From positions 305,742 through 359,093 of the forward strand of contig QQUF01000045.1 of assembly GCA_008501735.1 (NCBI GenBank): a stretch of DNA of 53,352 bases, written 5' to 3'. Shown here piece after piece: positions 17,217 to 26,318 of this stretch; position 1 is the stretch's first letter, and every line of letters begins with the position of its first letter. Made by a program: the position numbers and the translations under genes. A model generated the notes under the pieces. The model was not told the origin of the DNA. It saw only the letters and a program-made list of their open reading frames with translations, and searched no databases. Source of the stretch: Calditrichota bacterium (GTDB lineage: Bacteria; CLD3).

Positions 17217-18047
17217 ATGGCAATTACAGCCCAATTAGTTAAACAACTTAGAGACTTAACAAATGCCGGAATGATGGACTGTAAAAAAGCTCTTACCGAA
17301 ACTAACGGTAACCTTGAAGAAGCAGTCGAAATTCTTAGAAAAAAAGGAATGGCAACTGCTGCCAAAAGAGCTGACAGAGAGGCAAATGAAGGAATCATTT
17401 TCTTAAAAGTTAGCGAAGGAAACAACTACGGTTCAATGGTAGAGTTAAACTGTGAAACTGACTTTGTTGCTCGTAACGAAAACTTTACTGAATTTGGTGA
17501 TAAAATCGTTGCTTACGCTTTAGAAAACAAAATCTCTTCTAAAGAAGATTTGGAAAATGCTGTTGTTGACGGAAAATCTATCAAAGAAGAATCTGTTGAC
17601 CTTATCGGAAAAATTGGTGAAAAAATTGAAATTGGTAAAGTAGTAACAATTGGTTCTGATGATACTACAATTGGTCAATATTTGCATATGGACAAAAAAG
17701 TAGCGGTTTTGGCAGAGGCAACAACTGGTATTGATGCTGATGTTTTAAAAGACATTACTTTGCAGATTGCTTCAATGAAACCAATTGCTGTGAGCAAAGA
17801 TGACTTGAGTCCAGAAGAAGTTGAAAAAGAAAAAAACTTCCTCATCGACCAACTAAAAGAAGACCCTAAGAATGCAAAAAAACCTCAAGAAATTCTTGAG
17901 AAAATTGTTGGTGGAAGACTCAACAAACACTTTGCTGAAATCTGCTTAGTTGACCAAACTTTTGTAAAAGACAGTAGCAAGTCAATCAAAGAAATTTTAG
18001 GCGATTCAAAAATTTTAAGATTCACAAGAATTGGAATTGGAAGATAA
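17217..18047 (+). CDS. tsf: Translation elongation factor Ts
   Basis: A 276-residue EF-Ts. The N-terminal UBA-like domain carries V-K-Q-L-R-D-L-T-N-A-G-M-M-D-C-K-K-A-L. The EF-Tu contact motif E-L-N-C-E-T-D-F-V-A-R-N follows, and the core then has M-K-P-I-A-V-S. Length matches the family. EF-Ts exchanges GDP for GTP on EF-Tu. The ATG has AAGGA about 8 nt upstream. The gene lies 3 nt before pyrH, so those two are translationally close. Confidence 0.97.
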   Translation: MAITAQLVKQLRDLTNAGMMDCKKALTETNGNLEEAVEILRKKGMATAAKRADREANEGIIFLKVSEGNNYGSMVELNCETDFVARNENFTEFGDKIVAYALENKISSKEDLENAVVDGKSIKEESVDLIGKIGEKIEIGKVVTIGSDDTTIGQYLHMDKKVAVLAEATTGIDADVLKDITLQIASMKPIAVSKDDLSPEEVEKEKNFLIDQLKEDPKNAKKPQEILEKIVGGRLNKHFAEICLVDQTFVKDSSKSIKEILGDSKILRFTRIGIGR

Positions 18048-18050
18048 TAA

Positions 18051-18767
18051 ATGACTCAAAAACCGATTTACAAAAGAATACTTCTCAAACTTAGCGGTGA
18101 AGCTATGATGGGAAACAGAGGTTATGGAATTGACCCTGCAGTTGTTCAACGAATGGCTCAAGACATCAAAAATATTTTTGAACTTGGAGTTGAAATCGGA
18201 ATTGTAATCGGTGGTGGAAATATTTTTCGTGGACTTGCAGCAAGCGAACACGGAATGGAAAGAGTTTCCGCTGACCATATGGGAATGCTTGCAACAGTAA
18301 TTAATTCTCTCGCTTTGCAAAATAGTTTGGAGCAAATTGGAATCCCGACTCGTCTCCAAACGGCAATTAAAATGGAACAAATTGCCGAACCTGTGATTCG
18401 TAGAAAAGCAGTAAGGCACTTAGAAAAAAAGAGAATTGTTATTTTTGCGGCAGGAACAGGAAATCCTTACTTTACAACTGATACAGCTGCTGTTTTAAGA
18501 GCCGTTGAAATCAATGCAAATGTAATTATCAAAGGAACTAAGGTTGACGGAATTTACGACTCAGACCCTGTCAAAAATAAATCTGCTTTCAAATTTGAGA
18601 CAATTTCATACCTTGATGTAATTCAAAAAGGTTTGAATGTAATGGACACTACAGCTATTACACTTTCAATGGACAACAAGTTACCAATTCTCGTTTTTAA
18701 TATGAATACAGATGGAAATTTAACGAGATTAATTCTCGGTGAAAATATTGGTACAAAAGTAAACTAA
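18051..18767 (+). CDS. pyrH: Uridylate kinase (UMP kinase)
   Basis: A 238-residue amino-acid-kinase fold protein. It has [12 protein letters not shown] near the start, the G-G-G-N-I-F-R-G loop, [11 protein letters not shown], and the nucleotide-site motif [16 protein letters not shown]. These identify UMP kinase, which phosphorylates UMP to UDP in pyrimidine synthesis and is usually allosterically controlled by UTP and GTP. Its place between tsf and frr is the classic bacterial order. Confidence 0.97.
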   Translation: MTQKPIYKRILLKLSGEAMMGNRGYGIDPAVVQRMAQDIKNIFELGVEIGIVIGGGNIFRGLAASEHGMERVSADHMGMLATVINSLALQNSLEQIGIPTRLQTAIKMEQIAEPVIRRKAVRHLEKKRIVIFAAGTGNPYFTTDTAAVLRAVEINANVIIKGTKVDGIYDSDPVKNKSAFKFETISYLDVIQKGLNVMDTTAITLSMDNKLPILVFNMNTDGNLTRLILGENIGTKVN

Positions 18768-18778
18768 GGAGATTTTTT

Positions 18779-19348
18779 ATGGACGCAAACACAGTTGAAG
18801 AAATTTTGTTTTATACTGAAGACCATATGGATAAAGCAATCACATTTACTAATTCAGAACTTGCAAAAGTTAGAACAGGTAAAGCATCACCTTCGATGTT
18901 AGACAGTGTAAAAATTGATTATTACGGAACACTAACACCAATTAATCAATGTGCAAACATCAACACTCCTGAAGCTCGATTGATTGTTGTTCAGCCTTGG
19001 GATAAGTCAATGGTTTCTACAATAGACGCTGCAATTCGAAGTGCTGATTTGGGATTAAATCCCGCAAATGACGGCACTTTAATTAGAGTTCCAATTCCTG
19101 ACCTTACAAAAGAAAGACGTGAGCAATACATCAAACAAGCTAAGAAGATTGTTGAAGAAGGAAAAATTGCTGTCAGAAACCTTCGTAGAGATGCAAATGA
19201 CCACATTAAGAAGTTAGAAAAAGCTTCGAGTATTTCTGAGGATATGGCAAAAAATACGATGATTGACACGCAAGAACTTACTGATGCTCACATCAAAAAA
19301 CTTGATGAAATTTTAGTCAAGAAAGAATCTGAACTCAGAGAAGTCTAA
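18779..19348 (+). CDS. frr: Ribosome recycling factor
   Basis: A 189-residue protein with the RRF signature: K-V-R-T-G-K-A-S-P-S-M-L-D near residue 31, Y-Y-G-T-x-T-P-I-N-Q, and V-x-I-P-D-L-T-K-E-R-R. Length is typical (about 185). With EF-G it splits post-termination ribosomes. AAGGAG lies 7 nt before the ATG. It is the last gene of the operon and is followed by a clear intrinsic terminator. Confidence 0.97.
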   Translation: MDANTVEEILFYTEDHMDKAITFTNSELAKVRTGKASPSMLDSVKIDYYGTLTPINQCANINTPEARLIVVQPWDKSMVSTIDAAIRSADLGLNPANDGTLIRVPIPDLTKERREQYIKQAKKIVEEGKIAVRNLRRDANDHIKKLEKASSISEDMAKNTMIDTQELTDAHIKKLDEILVKKESELREV

Positions 19349-19387
19349 CAAGAATTACGAATTAAAAATTACGAATTACGATTTTAA

Positions 19388-19416
19388 AGCCCGAAAATTA
19401 CTTTCGGGCTTTTTTG
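19388..19416 (+). terminator. Intrinsic terminator of the rplM-frr operon
   Basis: AGCCCGAAA (19388-19396) and TTTCGGGCT (19402-19410) form a perfect 9-bp stem with a 5-nt loop, followed by a T-run. Confidence 0.9.
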
Positions 19417-19454
19417 TTTTGAAAAGAAATAGTTTTGGAATCAAAATATTTGGC

Positions 19455-19469
19455 TTTACATTTTGTAAA
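19455..19469. promoter_or_regulatory. Palindrome TTTACA-TTT-TGTAAA
   Basis: This is a perfect 6+3+6 inverted repeat, 2 nt before the annotated TTG and 38 nt before a likelier downstream TTG start of the beta-barrel-like gene. The core TTTACATTTTGTAA recurs at 42857-42870 upstream of the pentaheme cytochrome. A shared operator or promoter element is possible. Confidence 0.45.
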
Positions 19470-19471
19470 CT

Positions 19472-20965
19472 TTGAAAATTAAATACAAAATCTTTGGGAA
19501 ACATTTGTTGAAATTCATTCTTCAAATTTTAATTTTGCTTGTTTTGACCTTAAACAGCTATGGGCAATATGTTGCAAGACAAAGTAATTACCTACCAACT
19601 CACATTTTGGCTCAAGAAGAACTAAGACCTTTCTTTTCTGACACAACTTCTCAAATTTTATTTAATCCTGCAAAAGCCGAAATCACGGACAAAGAATTTA
19701 TTATTACAGACAGAATCCCTTTTAGAATAATTGGTTTGAAAGAATTAAAAGGCAAAAAACTATTCTACAATTTTTACCATAACTCCAGATTCAATGATAG
19801 AACAAATGTTTTTATTAATCGGTATGAAAACCTTAGTACACTTAGAAATTATAAGAGTAAAAATGGAGGTAACTTTAATCAGTTTTACCTCGCTTTTATC
19901 AAAAAATCAACCGCAATTGGTTTAGTTGGAAAACTTGACTTGCAAAAAAATAGCAGTGATGACCTTAACGAATTTGATAGTTCAAACATCAGTTCTTTTT
20001 CTAATTCCGAAACCAAAACTAAGAGAAGAATAAAAAATAATAATTATTTACTCGGAATCACATTCTCAAACTTTCACAATGACAAAGAGCTTCTTGCGGA
20101 ACTTTCTTATGAAGTTTTTGACTTTCAGAAAAAGCAAAATGAGGACTCCGAAAGATTTGATTTTCAAAATTCAGACTCTCTTGAAATACTTAGAAATTCT
20201 CAAATGAACATCACAAGTTCTATGAAAAACTTTAGGTTCAATTATTCTCTTTATCTCAAAAATCGCCTGAATTGGTTTTCAAAAAATGATTTTGGATTTA
20301 TTTCTGTTAAAGGATTTTATCAACCAAAAGGGAAAAGTAAATACGATTATTCTTTAATTGCAAACCTTCAAGAAAAAATAGATGAGCAAATAATCTTAGA
20401 TAGAAACTTAGAACCTAAATCTTCTTATAAAATTGAATCTGACATAATTTCTGGAGATCTTTCATTTGGCTACGTTTGGAAAAAGAAATTTGACGAATTA
20501 GATATTCTGCTTAGCTCAATCTATCAATTTGAATATTTTAACAATGATTTGCCACTAAATTTTAGCCAAAATACTAGCACTGATTTTTTCTCTTTTAGGG
20601 TCGAAGAAAATGAGGATACTGTTCTCCGAAATAATCTAATTTTTCCAATTCATTATGAGTATCAACCAAATAATTGGTTTAGACTAATTGGCGGTTACTC
20701 TTTTAAATTTTCTCATTTGTTTTATTTGAGGGAAATCCTAATAAACTCAGAAGAATTCGATTTAATAAATTTAGAAACTGCTCGAAGTGCTACTCTTTAC
20801 AAAGACAAATTTTACGACATTAAAACTGAACAAACGATTTACTTAGGAATGAGATTAAACCATAAATCAGGGCTTTTTATCGAAACTTCTTTTTCGCAAA
20901 ACAGCAATGGGGCTTTCGATATTTTTAGTTTAAATAGATTTTTATTTATTGGATATGAATTTTGA
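19472..20965 (+). CDS. Predicted surface or outer-membrane beta protein, unknown function (paralogue A)
   Basis: Not recognised as a named family. The frame opens at TTG 19472, but a second in-frame TTG at 19508 gives a cleaner signal peptide (K-F-I-L then a hydrophobic core ending S-Y-G-Q) and leaves room for the palindrome upstream, so 19508 may be the true start. The mature part (about 460 residues) is rich in alternating aromatic and polar residues with many Y, F, N, S and K and few Cys. It ends in an aromatic residue (G-Y-E-F), typical of outer-membrane beta-barrels assembled by BamA. The next gene is a diverged tandem paralogue: both carry D-(T/S)-x-S-Q-I-L near residue 50 and an H-K-S-G-L motif near the C-terminus. 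The stop overlaps an upstream in-frame TTG of the next gene. Confidence 0.75.
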   Translation: MKIKYKIFGKHLLKFILQILILLVLTLNSYGQYVARQSNYLPTHILAQEELRPFFSDTTSQILFNPAKAEITDKEFIITDRIPFRIIGLKELKGKKLFYNFYHNSRFNDRTNVFINRYENLSTLRNYKSKNGGNFNQFYLAFIKKSTAIGLVGKLDLQKNSSDDLNEFDSSNISSFSNSETKTKRRIKNNNYLLGITFSNFHNDKELLAELSYEVFDFQKKQNEDSERFDFQNSDSLEILRNSQMNITSSMKNFRFNYSLYLKNRLNWFSKNDFGFISVKGFYQPKGKSKYDYSLIANLQEKIDEQIILDRNLEPKSSYKIESDIISGDLSFGYVWKKKFDELDILLSSIYQFEYFNNDLPLNFSQNTSTDFFSFRVEENEDTVLRNNLIFPIHYEYQPNNWFRLIGGYSFKFSHLFYLREILINSEEFDLINLETARSATLYKDKFYDIKTEQTIYLGMRLNHKSGLFIETSFSQNSNGAFDIFSLNRFLFIGYEF

Positions 20966-20982
20966 AAAAAGGAAAATATAAA

Positions 20983-22548
20983 ATGACTTTAAAAACATTA
21001 ATTGCAATATTTTTATTACCAAGTTTTTTGTTCGCTCAAGCAAATTTTGGTAGTTTTGAGGCTTCTGATTTTAATTCTGACCCTTTAGTTTCAACTGATA
21101 ATTTACCACTCGGCTTTAAAAATTTTGTTCAAGATTCTGCAAGTCAGATTTTGCTCATTCCGTCAAAAGGAGCTTCTTTCACTAAGGATTTTGTTTTTGC
21201 AAATTATTCACCTCAAAGAGGCACAACAAATTCTCCAATTTCCAAAGATTACCCTTCTTTTTCACTCTCATATTTAAATGGAAACGAAAACAAAAAATGG
21301 CTTTACAGATTGGACTTTGAACAAACTTATTCAAAAAGTATTTCAGAGAACGATGTATTTGACAATGGTTTATTTTCAAATGAAACCGAGTTAATAGATG
21401 ATATTCAAGAAAATGAAAGAAATAACTTACTTGCAAGATTTAAAATTGATATGATAAATAAAACTAATTCCGGCGGATACTCAATTGGACTTTCGGCAAA
21501 AATCAATCACAACTCAGATAACTTATTCGATAAAGATGATAGGGAAGAATTTTATCTCAATGAGTTTTCAACGATAAAAAATACAAGTAAATCATTTTTC
21601 GATTTACAATCTGATTTTGAAAACGAAAATTTTATCTACTCTTTAGGAGTCGAATACACAAAAAGCACAAAGAAATGGAACTACAGTTCCGAACTTTCAT
21701 TTAACCAAGCAATTCAAAAAGATGATAATATTATTTTTAGTAAAACCACAACTTATGATTCTACCTTTTCAAAAGATGCTTTAGGGAATTATATTTTAGA
21801 CTATTATTCGGTTAATTCATATGAATTAAATGCAAATGAAAATGGTAAAGATTCACCTTTTACAATTGGATTAAAAAACTACTTCCAAAATAGTCTAAAT
21901 GCTTTCGATAAAGATGCAAATTACTTTGTTGGTTTTGATTTAGCTTATTCTTTTGGCAGTAAAATTGAATTAGAAGCTTCAAGAATTGACGTTGACATTT
22001 TTAGTTTGCAAGGAGAATTAGTCAGTAATGACACAACAAGAATTAATGATTTCAATAAAGATTTCACATCAGAATACCGAAAAGCAAAATTAATTTTTGG
22101 TTACGTAGTTGACAAAAAATTTGATGATTTACAATTCATAACGGGAGTTAGTTCCGAGTTCCTTTACACTCAAGTTAAGTCTGCTGAATACTATCAACCC
22201 AGCTCTTTTAACTATAGTTTTACAGAGACAAATGACAAAAACTGGAGCTTTGTAACAAAGTTTCCGATTTATCTGAATTACACACCTGTAAAATGGTTTT
22301 CAGTTTTCGGAATTTTAAATAATGGCTTCACTTTTTCTGGATTAGAATCTGAAGACTTGAGAACAGAACTAGAAAGTGAGAGTACAAAAACAATCACTAA
22401 AGGTAACTCAAAAAACTTTGGACTCAATTCAGAGTTAAGTCTCGGAATGAGCCTAAGACACAAATCAGGTTTAGTTTCTCACGTTGCTTTTAATGGCGAT
22501 TTCGGAAACTTCGGCTTTTGGAACGTTTCTTTAGGTTACTTGTTTTAA
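20983..22548 (+). CDS. Predicted surface or outer-membrane beta protein, unknown function (paralogue B)
   Basis: Start chosen at the ATG 20983, because AAAGGAAAA lies just upstream and the protein then begins with a signal peptide ending L-F-A-Q. The product has 521 residues, rich in F, N, S, D and Y. The final residues are L-G-Y-L-F, consistent with a beta-signal for outer-membrane insertion. It resembles the preceding gene in its N-terminal D-S-A-S-Q-I-L and its C-terminal R-H-K-S-G-L motifs, and is probably co-transcribed (17 nt gap). Function unknown. It converges on the radical SAM gene with 4 nt between the stops. Confidence 0.78.
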   Translation: MTLKTLIAIFLLPSFLFAQANFGSFEASDFNSDPLVSTDNLPLGFKNFVQDSASQILLIPSKGASFTKDFVFANYSPQRGTTNSPISKDYPSFSLSYLNGNENKKWLYRLDFEQTYSKSISENDVFDNGLFSNETELIDDIQENERNNLLARFKIDMINKTNSGGYSIGLSAKINHNSDNLFDKDDREEFYLNEFSTIKNTSKSFFDLQSDFENENFIYSLGVEYTKSTKKWNYSSELSFNQAIQKDDNIIFSKTTTYDSTFSKDALGNYILDYYSVNSYELNANENGKDSPFTIGLKNYFQNSLNAFDKDANYFVGFDLAYSFGSKIELEASRIDVDIFSLQGELVSNDTTRINDFNKDFTSEYRKAKLIFGYVVDKKFDDLQFITGVSSEFLYTQVKSAEYYQPSSFNYSFTETNDKNWSFVTKFPIYLNYTPVKWFSVFGILNNGFTFSGLESEDLRTELESESTKTITKGNSKNFGLNSELSLGMSLRHKSGLVSHVAFNGDFGNFGFWNVSLGYLF

Positions 22549-22552
22549 AAAA

Positions 22553-23854
22553 TCATCTTCCTTCAAAACCAATCACGTCCATAAAAGCACTAACACTGAA
22601 AACTGCTTTTCCAACTCCGGGTTCTCCGTAACCTTTTGGAGAAGGAAGTTCGTATTTTTCAAAAGTGTTTTTCCAAGCTAAAAGTAGTTTGCAAAAATAT
22701 TCAAGTGGTGCAGATTCTTGCGGTCCAAGAGCAGCAAGTGGTTCTGGACACCAAGTTGTGAATCTCGGAGTAATTCCTTTGCTCATAAAAAAGTCCAAAC
22801 CTTCCGAAGTCGAGGCAATCGCTTCGTCAATGTCTTTGAATCCTGTAACTTTATTCATTTCGACTCCACCGACAAAATTCGGAATCACACTTTCTGCTCC
22901 AAAAACTTCTGCCGACTGCACTACTCTTTCAATCCAATTTTCAAAACCAATCACCCGTTCTTTTCCTGGGCAAATTTTGGCAAACATTTCTTTTCCCCAA
23001 ACTTCGTAATTCGGGTGATAAATATCGATTCCTGCATCTTTGAGTCTTTGACAATCTTCTTTCTTCCAAGCCTGAACAACTGCTTTTGCGATCCAACGAT
23101 TTGGGAATTTGTTGTTAATTGCTTCTGCGAATCTCAAGTAAAAATCTGCTTCTCCTTCACCTTGCAAATCCTCGATTACACTTCCACCAGTCAAAGTGTA
23201 AGCCTTTGCAGTTGTGTCAAATTCGTCAACGTAAGAAAGTGCTTCCAAAATCTCTTCAACACTTTTGATTCCTGTGTAACTCCTGCCAGCTTTTCGTTGC
23301 TGAACAAAATTTGTGTTAATATCGCAAAACTGACACTGTTCACTTTTGTTAAAGTATTGACACATTCTGTAAACTGTCAGATAAAGCAAATAACCCCATT
23401 CAATGACTGGACAAATTTCACCAATAGGTTTTCCATTCACCATTTCACTTTTGTAATAATCAGGAATTGGGTGATACTCAACTTCACCAAGATTTACACC
23501 ATCAATTGTTAAAGACAAAATTCCTTCTTGAAGCTCAACCTTGTAAGGCGAATCAGGGTTAATTCTAACAGAAATTATTGTTTGAAGTAAACCAAAAACT
23601 CCACCTTTAACTCTAATTTCTTCGGGAGCTTTTAAGTTTTCACTTTGGTCCATTTCTTTGAGTTGGACGAGGTCGAATGTAAAAATAAAGTAGTCTTTTG
23701 GCTTGTAACCTGTTGCGATTTTCAAAGCATCTTTGCTAAAGTTTAATCCTCTTCTCAGAACGTCTTGTTTAATCACTGCTTCTTTGGGTAGATTAGGAAA
23801 ATTTTCGATATTTTCAATTAGAATTTCCGCTTCCATAGAGTTTACTGAAATCAT
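22553..23854 (-). CDS. Radical SAM protein with non-canonical C-x8-C-x2-C cluster motif
   Basis: A 433-residue protein. Cysteines at 165, 174 and 177 (C-Q-Y-F-N-K-S-E-Q-C-Q-F-C) look like ligands of a [4Fe-4S] cluster for S-adenosylmethionine cleavage. The usual spacing is C-x3-C-x2-C, so this is an atypical member. The aromatic-x-C ending (Q-F-C) and a downstream L-T-G-G-S motif, resembling the GGE SAM-binding motif, support the fold. The first 160 residues form a separate domain of unknown kind. The ATG has AAAGG 8 nt upstream. Neighbours give no pathway clue: the gene is divergent from pyk and convergent with the beta-barrel pair. Substrate unknown. Confidence 0.75.
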   Translation of the reverse strand: MISVNSMEAEILIENIENFPNLPKEAVIKQDVLRRGLNFSKDALKIATGYKPKDYFIFTFDLVQLKEMDQSENLKAPEEIRVKGGVFGLLQTIISVRINPDSPYKVELQEGILSLTIDGVNLGEVEYHPIPDYYKSEMVNGKPIGEICPVIEWGYLLYLTVYRMCQYFNKSEQCQFCDINTNFVQQRKAGRSYTGIKSVEEILEALSYVDEFDTTAKAYTLTGGSVIEDLQGEGEADFYLRFAEAINNKFPNRWIAKAVVQAWKKEDCQRLKDAGIDIYHPNYEVWGKEMFAKICPGKERVIGFENWIERVVQSAEVFGAESVIPNFVGGVEMNKVTGFKDIDEAIASTSEGLDFFMSKGITPRFTTWCPEPLAALGPQESAPLEYFCKLLLAWKNTFEKYELPSPKGYGEPGVGKAVFSVSAFMDVIGFEGR

Positions 23855-24025
23855 CTTTTGTGCCTTTGTAGGTTAAGTTTAAGAATTGCAAATTTAAAAT
23901 ATTTTTCGCAAAAGTTAACCTGTTTTCGTTTAACAATTATTTCATTTTGAAAATAGTTTTTTTTTAACAACTTTAATCCAAACTTGATTTTACCATTAAT
24001 TTAAATAAACTGAAAGATTCTAAAA

Positions 24026-25456
24026 ATGAGCCTTGAACTCAAAAGAAAATCAAAAATAGTTTCAACTCTTGGACCAAGTTCTGATTCTTATGAAAAAATT
24101 AAAAAATTAGTTAAAATCGGTGCAAATGTTTTTCGATTAAATTTTTCACACGGAACTCACGAATACCACAAAAAGTTAATTGAAACAGTTAGACAAGTTT
24201 CTAAAGATTTGAACCAACCAATTGCGATTTTACAAGATTTACAAGGTCCAAAAATTCGAGTACAAAAGTTTGAAAACGGTCAAGTTAAGCTAGAAAATGG
24301 CTCAATCTTCACACTCACAGTTCGCGAAATCATTGGAAACGAAAAAATTGCCTCTGTTTCCTACAAGACTTTTCACCAAGATGTAAAAGTTGGCGATTGG
24401 GTTTTACTTGACGACGGAAATTTAAGACTTCAAGTCGAAAAAATCGAAAACCAAGATGTTCATTGCAAAGTAATTTTTGGTGGAATCTTAAAGGATAAAA
24501 AAGGTTTGAACCTTCCCGGAGCAATTCTTTCCGTTCCTTGTCTAACTGAAAAAGATTTGAAAGACCTTGATTTTGGTTTAGAAAACAATGTCGATTATAT
24601 TGCTTTATCTTTTGTTCAAAAGCCTGAAGACGTAAAAGAACTCAAAGAAATCATAACTTCAAAAGGGCGAACAACTCCAATAATTTCCAAAATCGAAAAA
24701 CCTCAAGCAGTTGAAAAAATCGAAGAAATTATGGATTACACTGATGTAATTATGATTGCTCGCGGAGATTTGGGAGTCGAGATGAAAACAGAAGAAGTTC
24801 CTCCTGTCCAAAAAGAAATCATAAAAATTTGTAACAGACGTGGAATTCCTGTAATCACTGCAACTCAAATGCTCGATTCAATGATTGAAAATCCGCGACC
24901 AACAAGAGCCGAAGCATCAGACGTTGCAAACGCAATTATTGACGGAACAGATGCAGTAATGCTCTCAGGTGAAACAGCTTCGGGAGATTTTCCTTTAGAA
25001 GCAGTTGAAACGATGAGCCAAATTGTAGAATTAATTGAAAAAACTGACAGTCCTCGTTGGGATTTGAAACGACGAGCAATAAATGTTGTTTATCCACCAG
25101 AATTTGCAATTGGTTACTGTGCTTGTCACGCAGCAGATTTGGTTGAAGCAAAAGCAATTGTCTGCCTAACACTTTCTGGTTCAACTGCAAAAATGATTTC
25201 AAGGTTTAGACCTTCGAAACCAATAATTGCTCTGACTCCAAGCGAAAAGACATACAGAAGACTTTCATTACTTTGGGGAGTTGTAAGCTATCACACTGAT
25301 GTTTTGGAAGGAAATATGGAAGATGTTTTAAAAACTGTGCTAGCAGATTTAAGAGACCAAAACATACTTGAAAAAGGTGACAAAATTATTCTTACTGCAG
25401 GACTTCCTTTCTACGAAAGACACCAAACCAATATGCTTAGAATCGAAGAAATTTAA
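24026..25456 (+). CDS. pyk: Pyruvate kinase
   Basis: A 476-residue enzyme of typical length. N-terminal K-I-V-S-T-L-G-P-S and V-F-R-L-N-F-S-H-G hold the ATP- and substrate-site residues. I-S-K-I-E-K-P-Q-A-V contains the catalytic lysine, followed by I-M-I-A-R-G-D-L-G-V-E with the Mg2+ ligands. T-A-T-Q-M-L-D-S-M and M-L-S-G-E-T-A-S-G complete the barrel, and the last 120 residues form the C-terminal domain. It converts phosphoenolpyruvate and ADP to pyruvate and ATP at the end of glycolysis. It appears monocistronic, divergent from the radical SAM gene across about 170 AT-rich bases. Confidence 0.97.
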   Translation: MSLELKRKSKIVSTLGPSSDSYEKIKKLVKIGANVFRLNFSHGTHEYHKKLIETVRQVSKDLNQPIAILQDLQGPKIRVQKFENGQVKLENGSIFTLTVREIIGNEKIASVSYKTFHQDVKVGDWVLLDDGNLRLQVEKIENQDVHCKVIFGGILKDKKGLNLPGAILSVPCLTEKDLKDLDFGLENNVDYIALSFVQKPEDVKELKEIITSKGRTTPIISKIEKPQAVEKIEEIMDYTDVIMIARGDLGVEMKTEEVPPVQKEIIKICNRRGIPVITATQMLDSMIENPRPTRAEASDVANAIIDGTDAVMLSGETASGDFPLEAVETMSQIVELIEKTDSPRWDLKRRAINVVYPPEFAIGYCACHAADLVEAKAIVCLTLSGSTAKMISRFRPSKPIIALTPSEKTYRRLSLLWGVVSYHTDVLEGNMEDVLKTVLADLRDQNILEKGDKIILTAGLPFYERHQTNMLRIEEI

Positions 25457-25482
25457 ACTAATGAATAATGATTAATAACTTT

Positions 25483-25510
25483 GAATTCTCTTTTAGAGGA
25501 TTCATTTTCT
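25483..25510 (+). terminator. Weak terminator candidate after pyk
   Basis: GAATTCTC (25483-25490) pairs with GAGGATTC (25496-25503), including one G-U pair, around a TTTTA loop, followed by ATTTTCT. The stem is short and the U-tract modest. Confidence 0.35.
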
Positions 25511-25540
25511 CGTAACTTCCAAACTTAATTCTTAATTCTT

Positions 25541-26215
25541 TCACTCTCCAAGTGCAAACTCGAAAATTATATAACTCACGGCAACAAAAATCCCGTCAAA
25601 AGCAGCTAGAATTTGCAACCATTCATAAAAATTTACGAGGTTTTCAGTTTCTTTAAGAATTAAAGTTGTGGATTCAACACTTCCAATCACAACAGGAATC
25701 ACGACTGGGAAAAGTAAAATTGGTAACATTACTTCTTGAAGTTTTGTGTTTGCAGAAACAGCCGAAAGCAAAGTTCCAACAGAAGTAAAACCGACTGTTC
25801 CCAAGACAAGAACCATTAGTAAAAGTGGAAAATTTTCAGTAGGGATTTCGAGATTAAAAAAGAGAATAAAAATCGGTAAAATTATCAATTCTAAAAGAAG
25901 CATAAAAAACGAATTTGAGAGCAACTTCCCGAAATAAATTTGACCTGATTCGATTGGTGCAACTCTCAACCCTTGCAGACAACCATTTTCTTTTTCTGAA
26001 CTAAAAGAGCGGTTTAGCCCAAGAGTTCCTGCAAAAATGAAAGCAACCCAAAGAATCCCACCAGCAATTTTATTTAAATTGTGCCTTTGAGCCTCAAAAG
26101 AGAAGTTAAAAATCACCATTACCAAAAGACAAAACATCACCATTGAAATCAAAGATTCCTTTGTTCTGAATTCAAGTAAAACGTCTTTTCTAAGGATTAA
26201 CCAAATTTTTTTCAC
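25541..26215 (-). CDS. ccmB: Heme exporter protein CcmB (ABC permease subunit)
   Basis: A 224-residue integral membrane protein with six hydrophobic segments and the N-terminal L-R-K-D-V-L-L-E-F-R-T-K-E motif of CcmB. R-S-F-S-S-E-K-E-N-G-C-L-Q-G-L follows the second membrane segment, and the final segment is typical for the family. CcmB works with CcmA and CcmC in system I cytochrome c maturation, moving or presenting heme outside the cytoplasmic membrane. No other ccm gene is in the window. The gene fits a cell that makes multiheme cytochromes such as the one at 42924. Confidence 0.9.
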   Translation of the reverse strand: MKKIWLILRKDVLLEFRTKESLISMVMFCLLVMVIFNFSFEAQRHNLNKIAGGILWVAFIFAGTLGLNRSFSSEKENGCLQGLRVAPIESGQIYFGKLLSNSFFMLLLELIILPIFILFFNLEIPTENFPLLLMVLVLGTVGFTSVGTLLSAVSANTKLQEVMLPILLFPVVIPVVIGSVESTTLILKETENLVNFYEWLQILAAFDGIFVAVSYIIFEFALGE

Positions 26216-26318
26216 TTATTATTTTTACCAATCAAATTCTAATTTTTTCAGTGAGAACCTGACTTTGAATCAGAATCTCACAAGTTGTAGCAAAGGTAAA
26301 AAATAAGTGGTCAAAAAC

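Noticed and set aside
19349-19385. Repeated AATTACGAATTA units after frr as a mobile or tandem repeat
   Set aside because: Only two imperfect copies in very AT-rich DNA; not enough to call a repeat family from this window.
22718-23512. 264-codon plus-strand frame opposite the radical SAM gene
   Set aside because: The minus strand encodes a coherent protein with cluster cysteines; the plus frame is rich in Cys, Phe and Ser as expected from antisense reading and has no start signal.
26251-26281. Hairpin GTGAGA...TCTCAC between ccmB and the acetyltransferase as a terminator
   Set aside because: An internal mismatch loop interrupts the stem and no T-run follows on either strand; it may be structure but does not support a terminator call.
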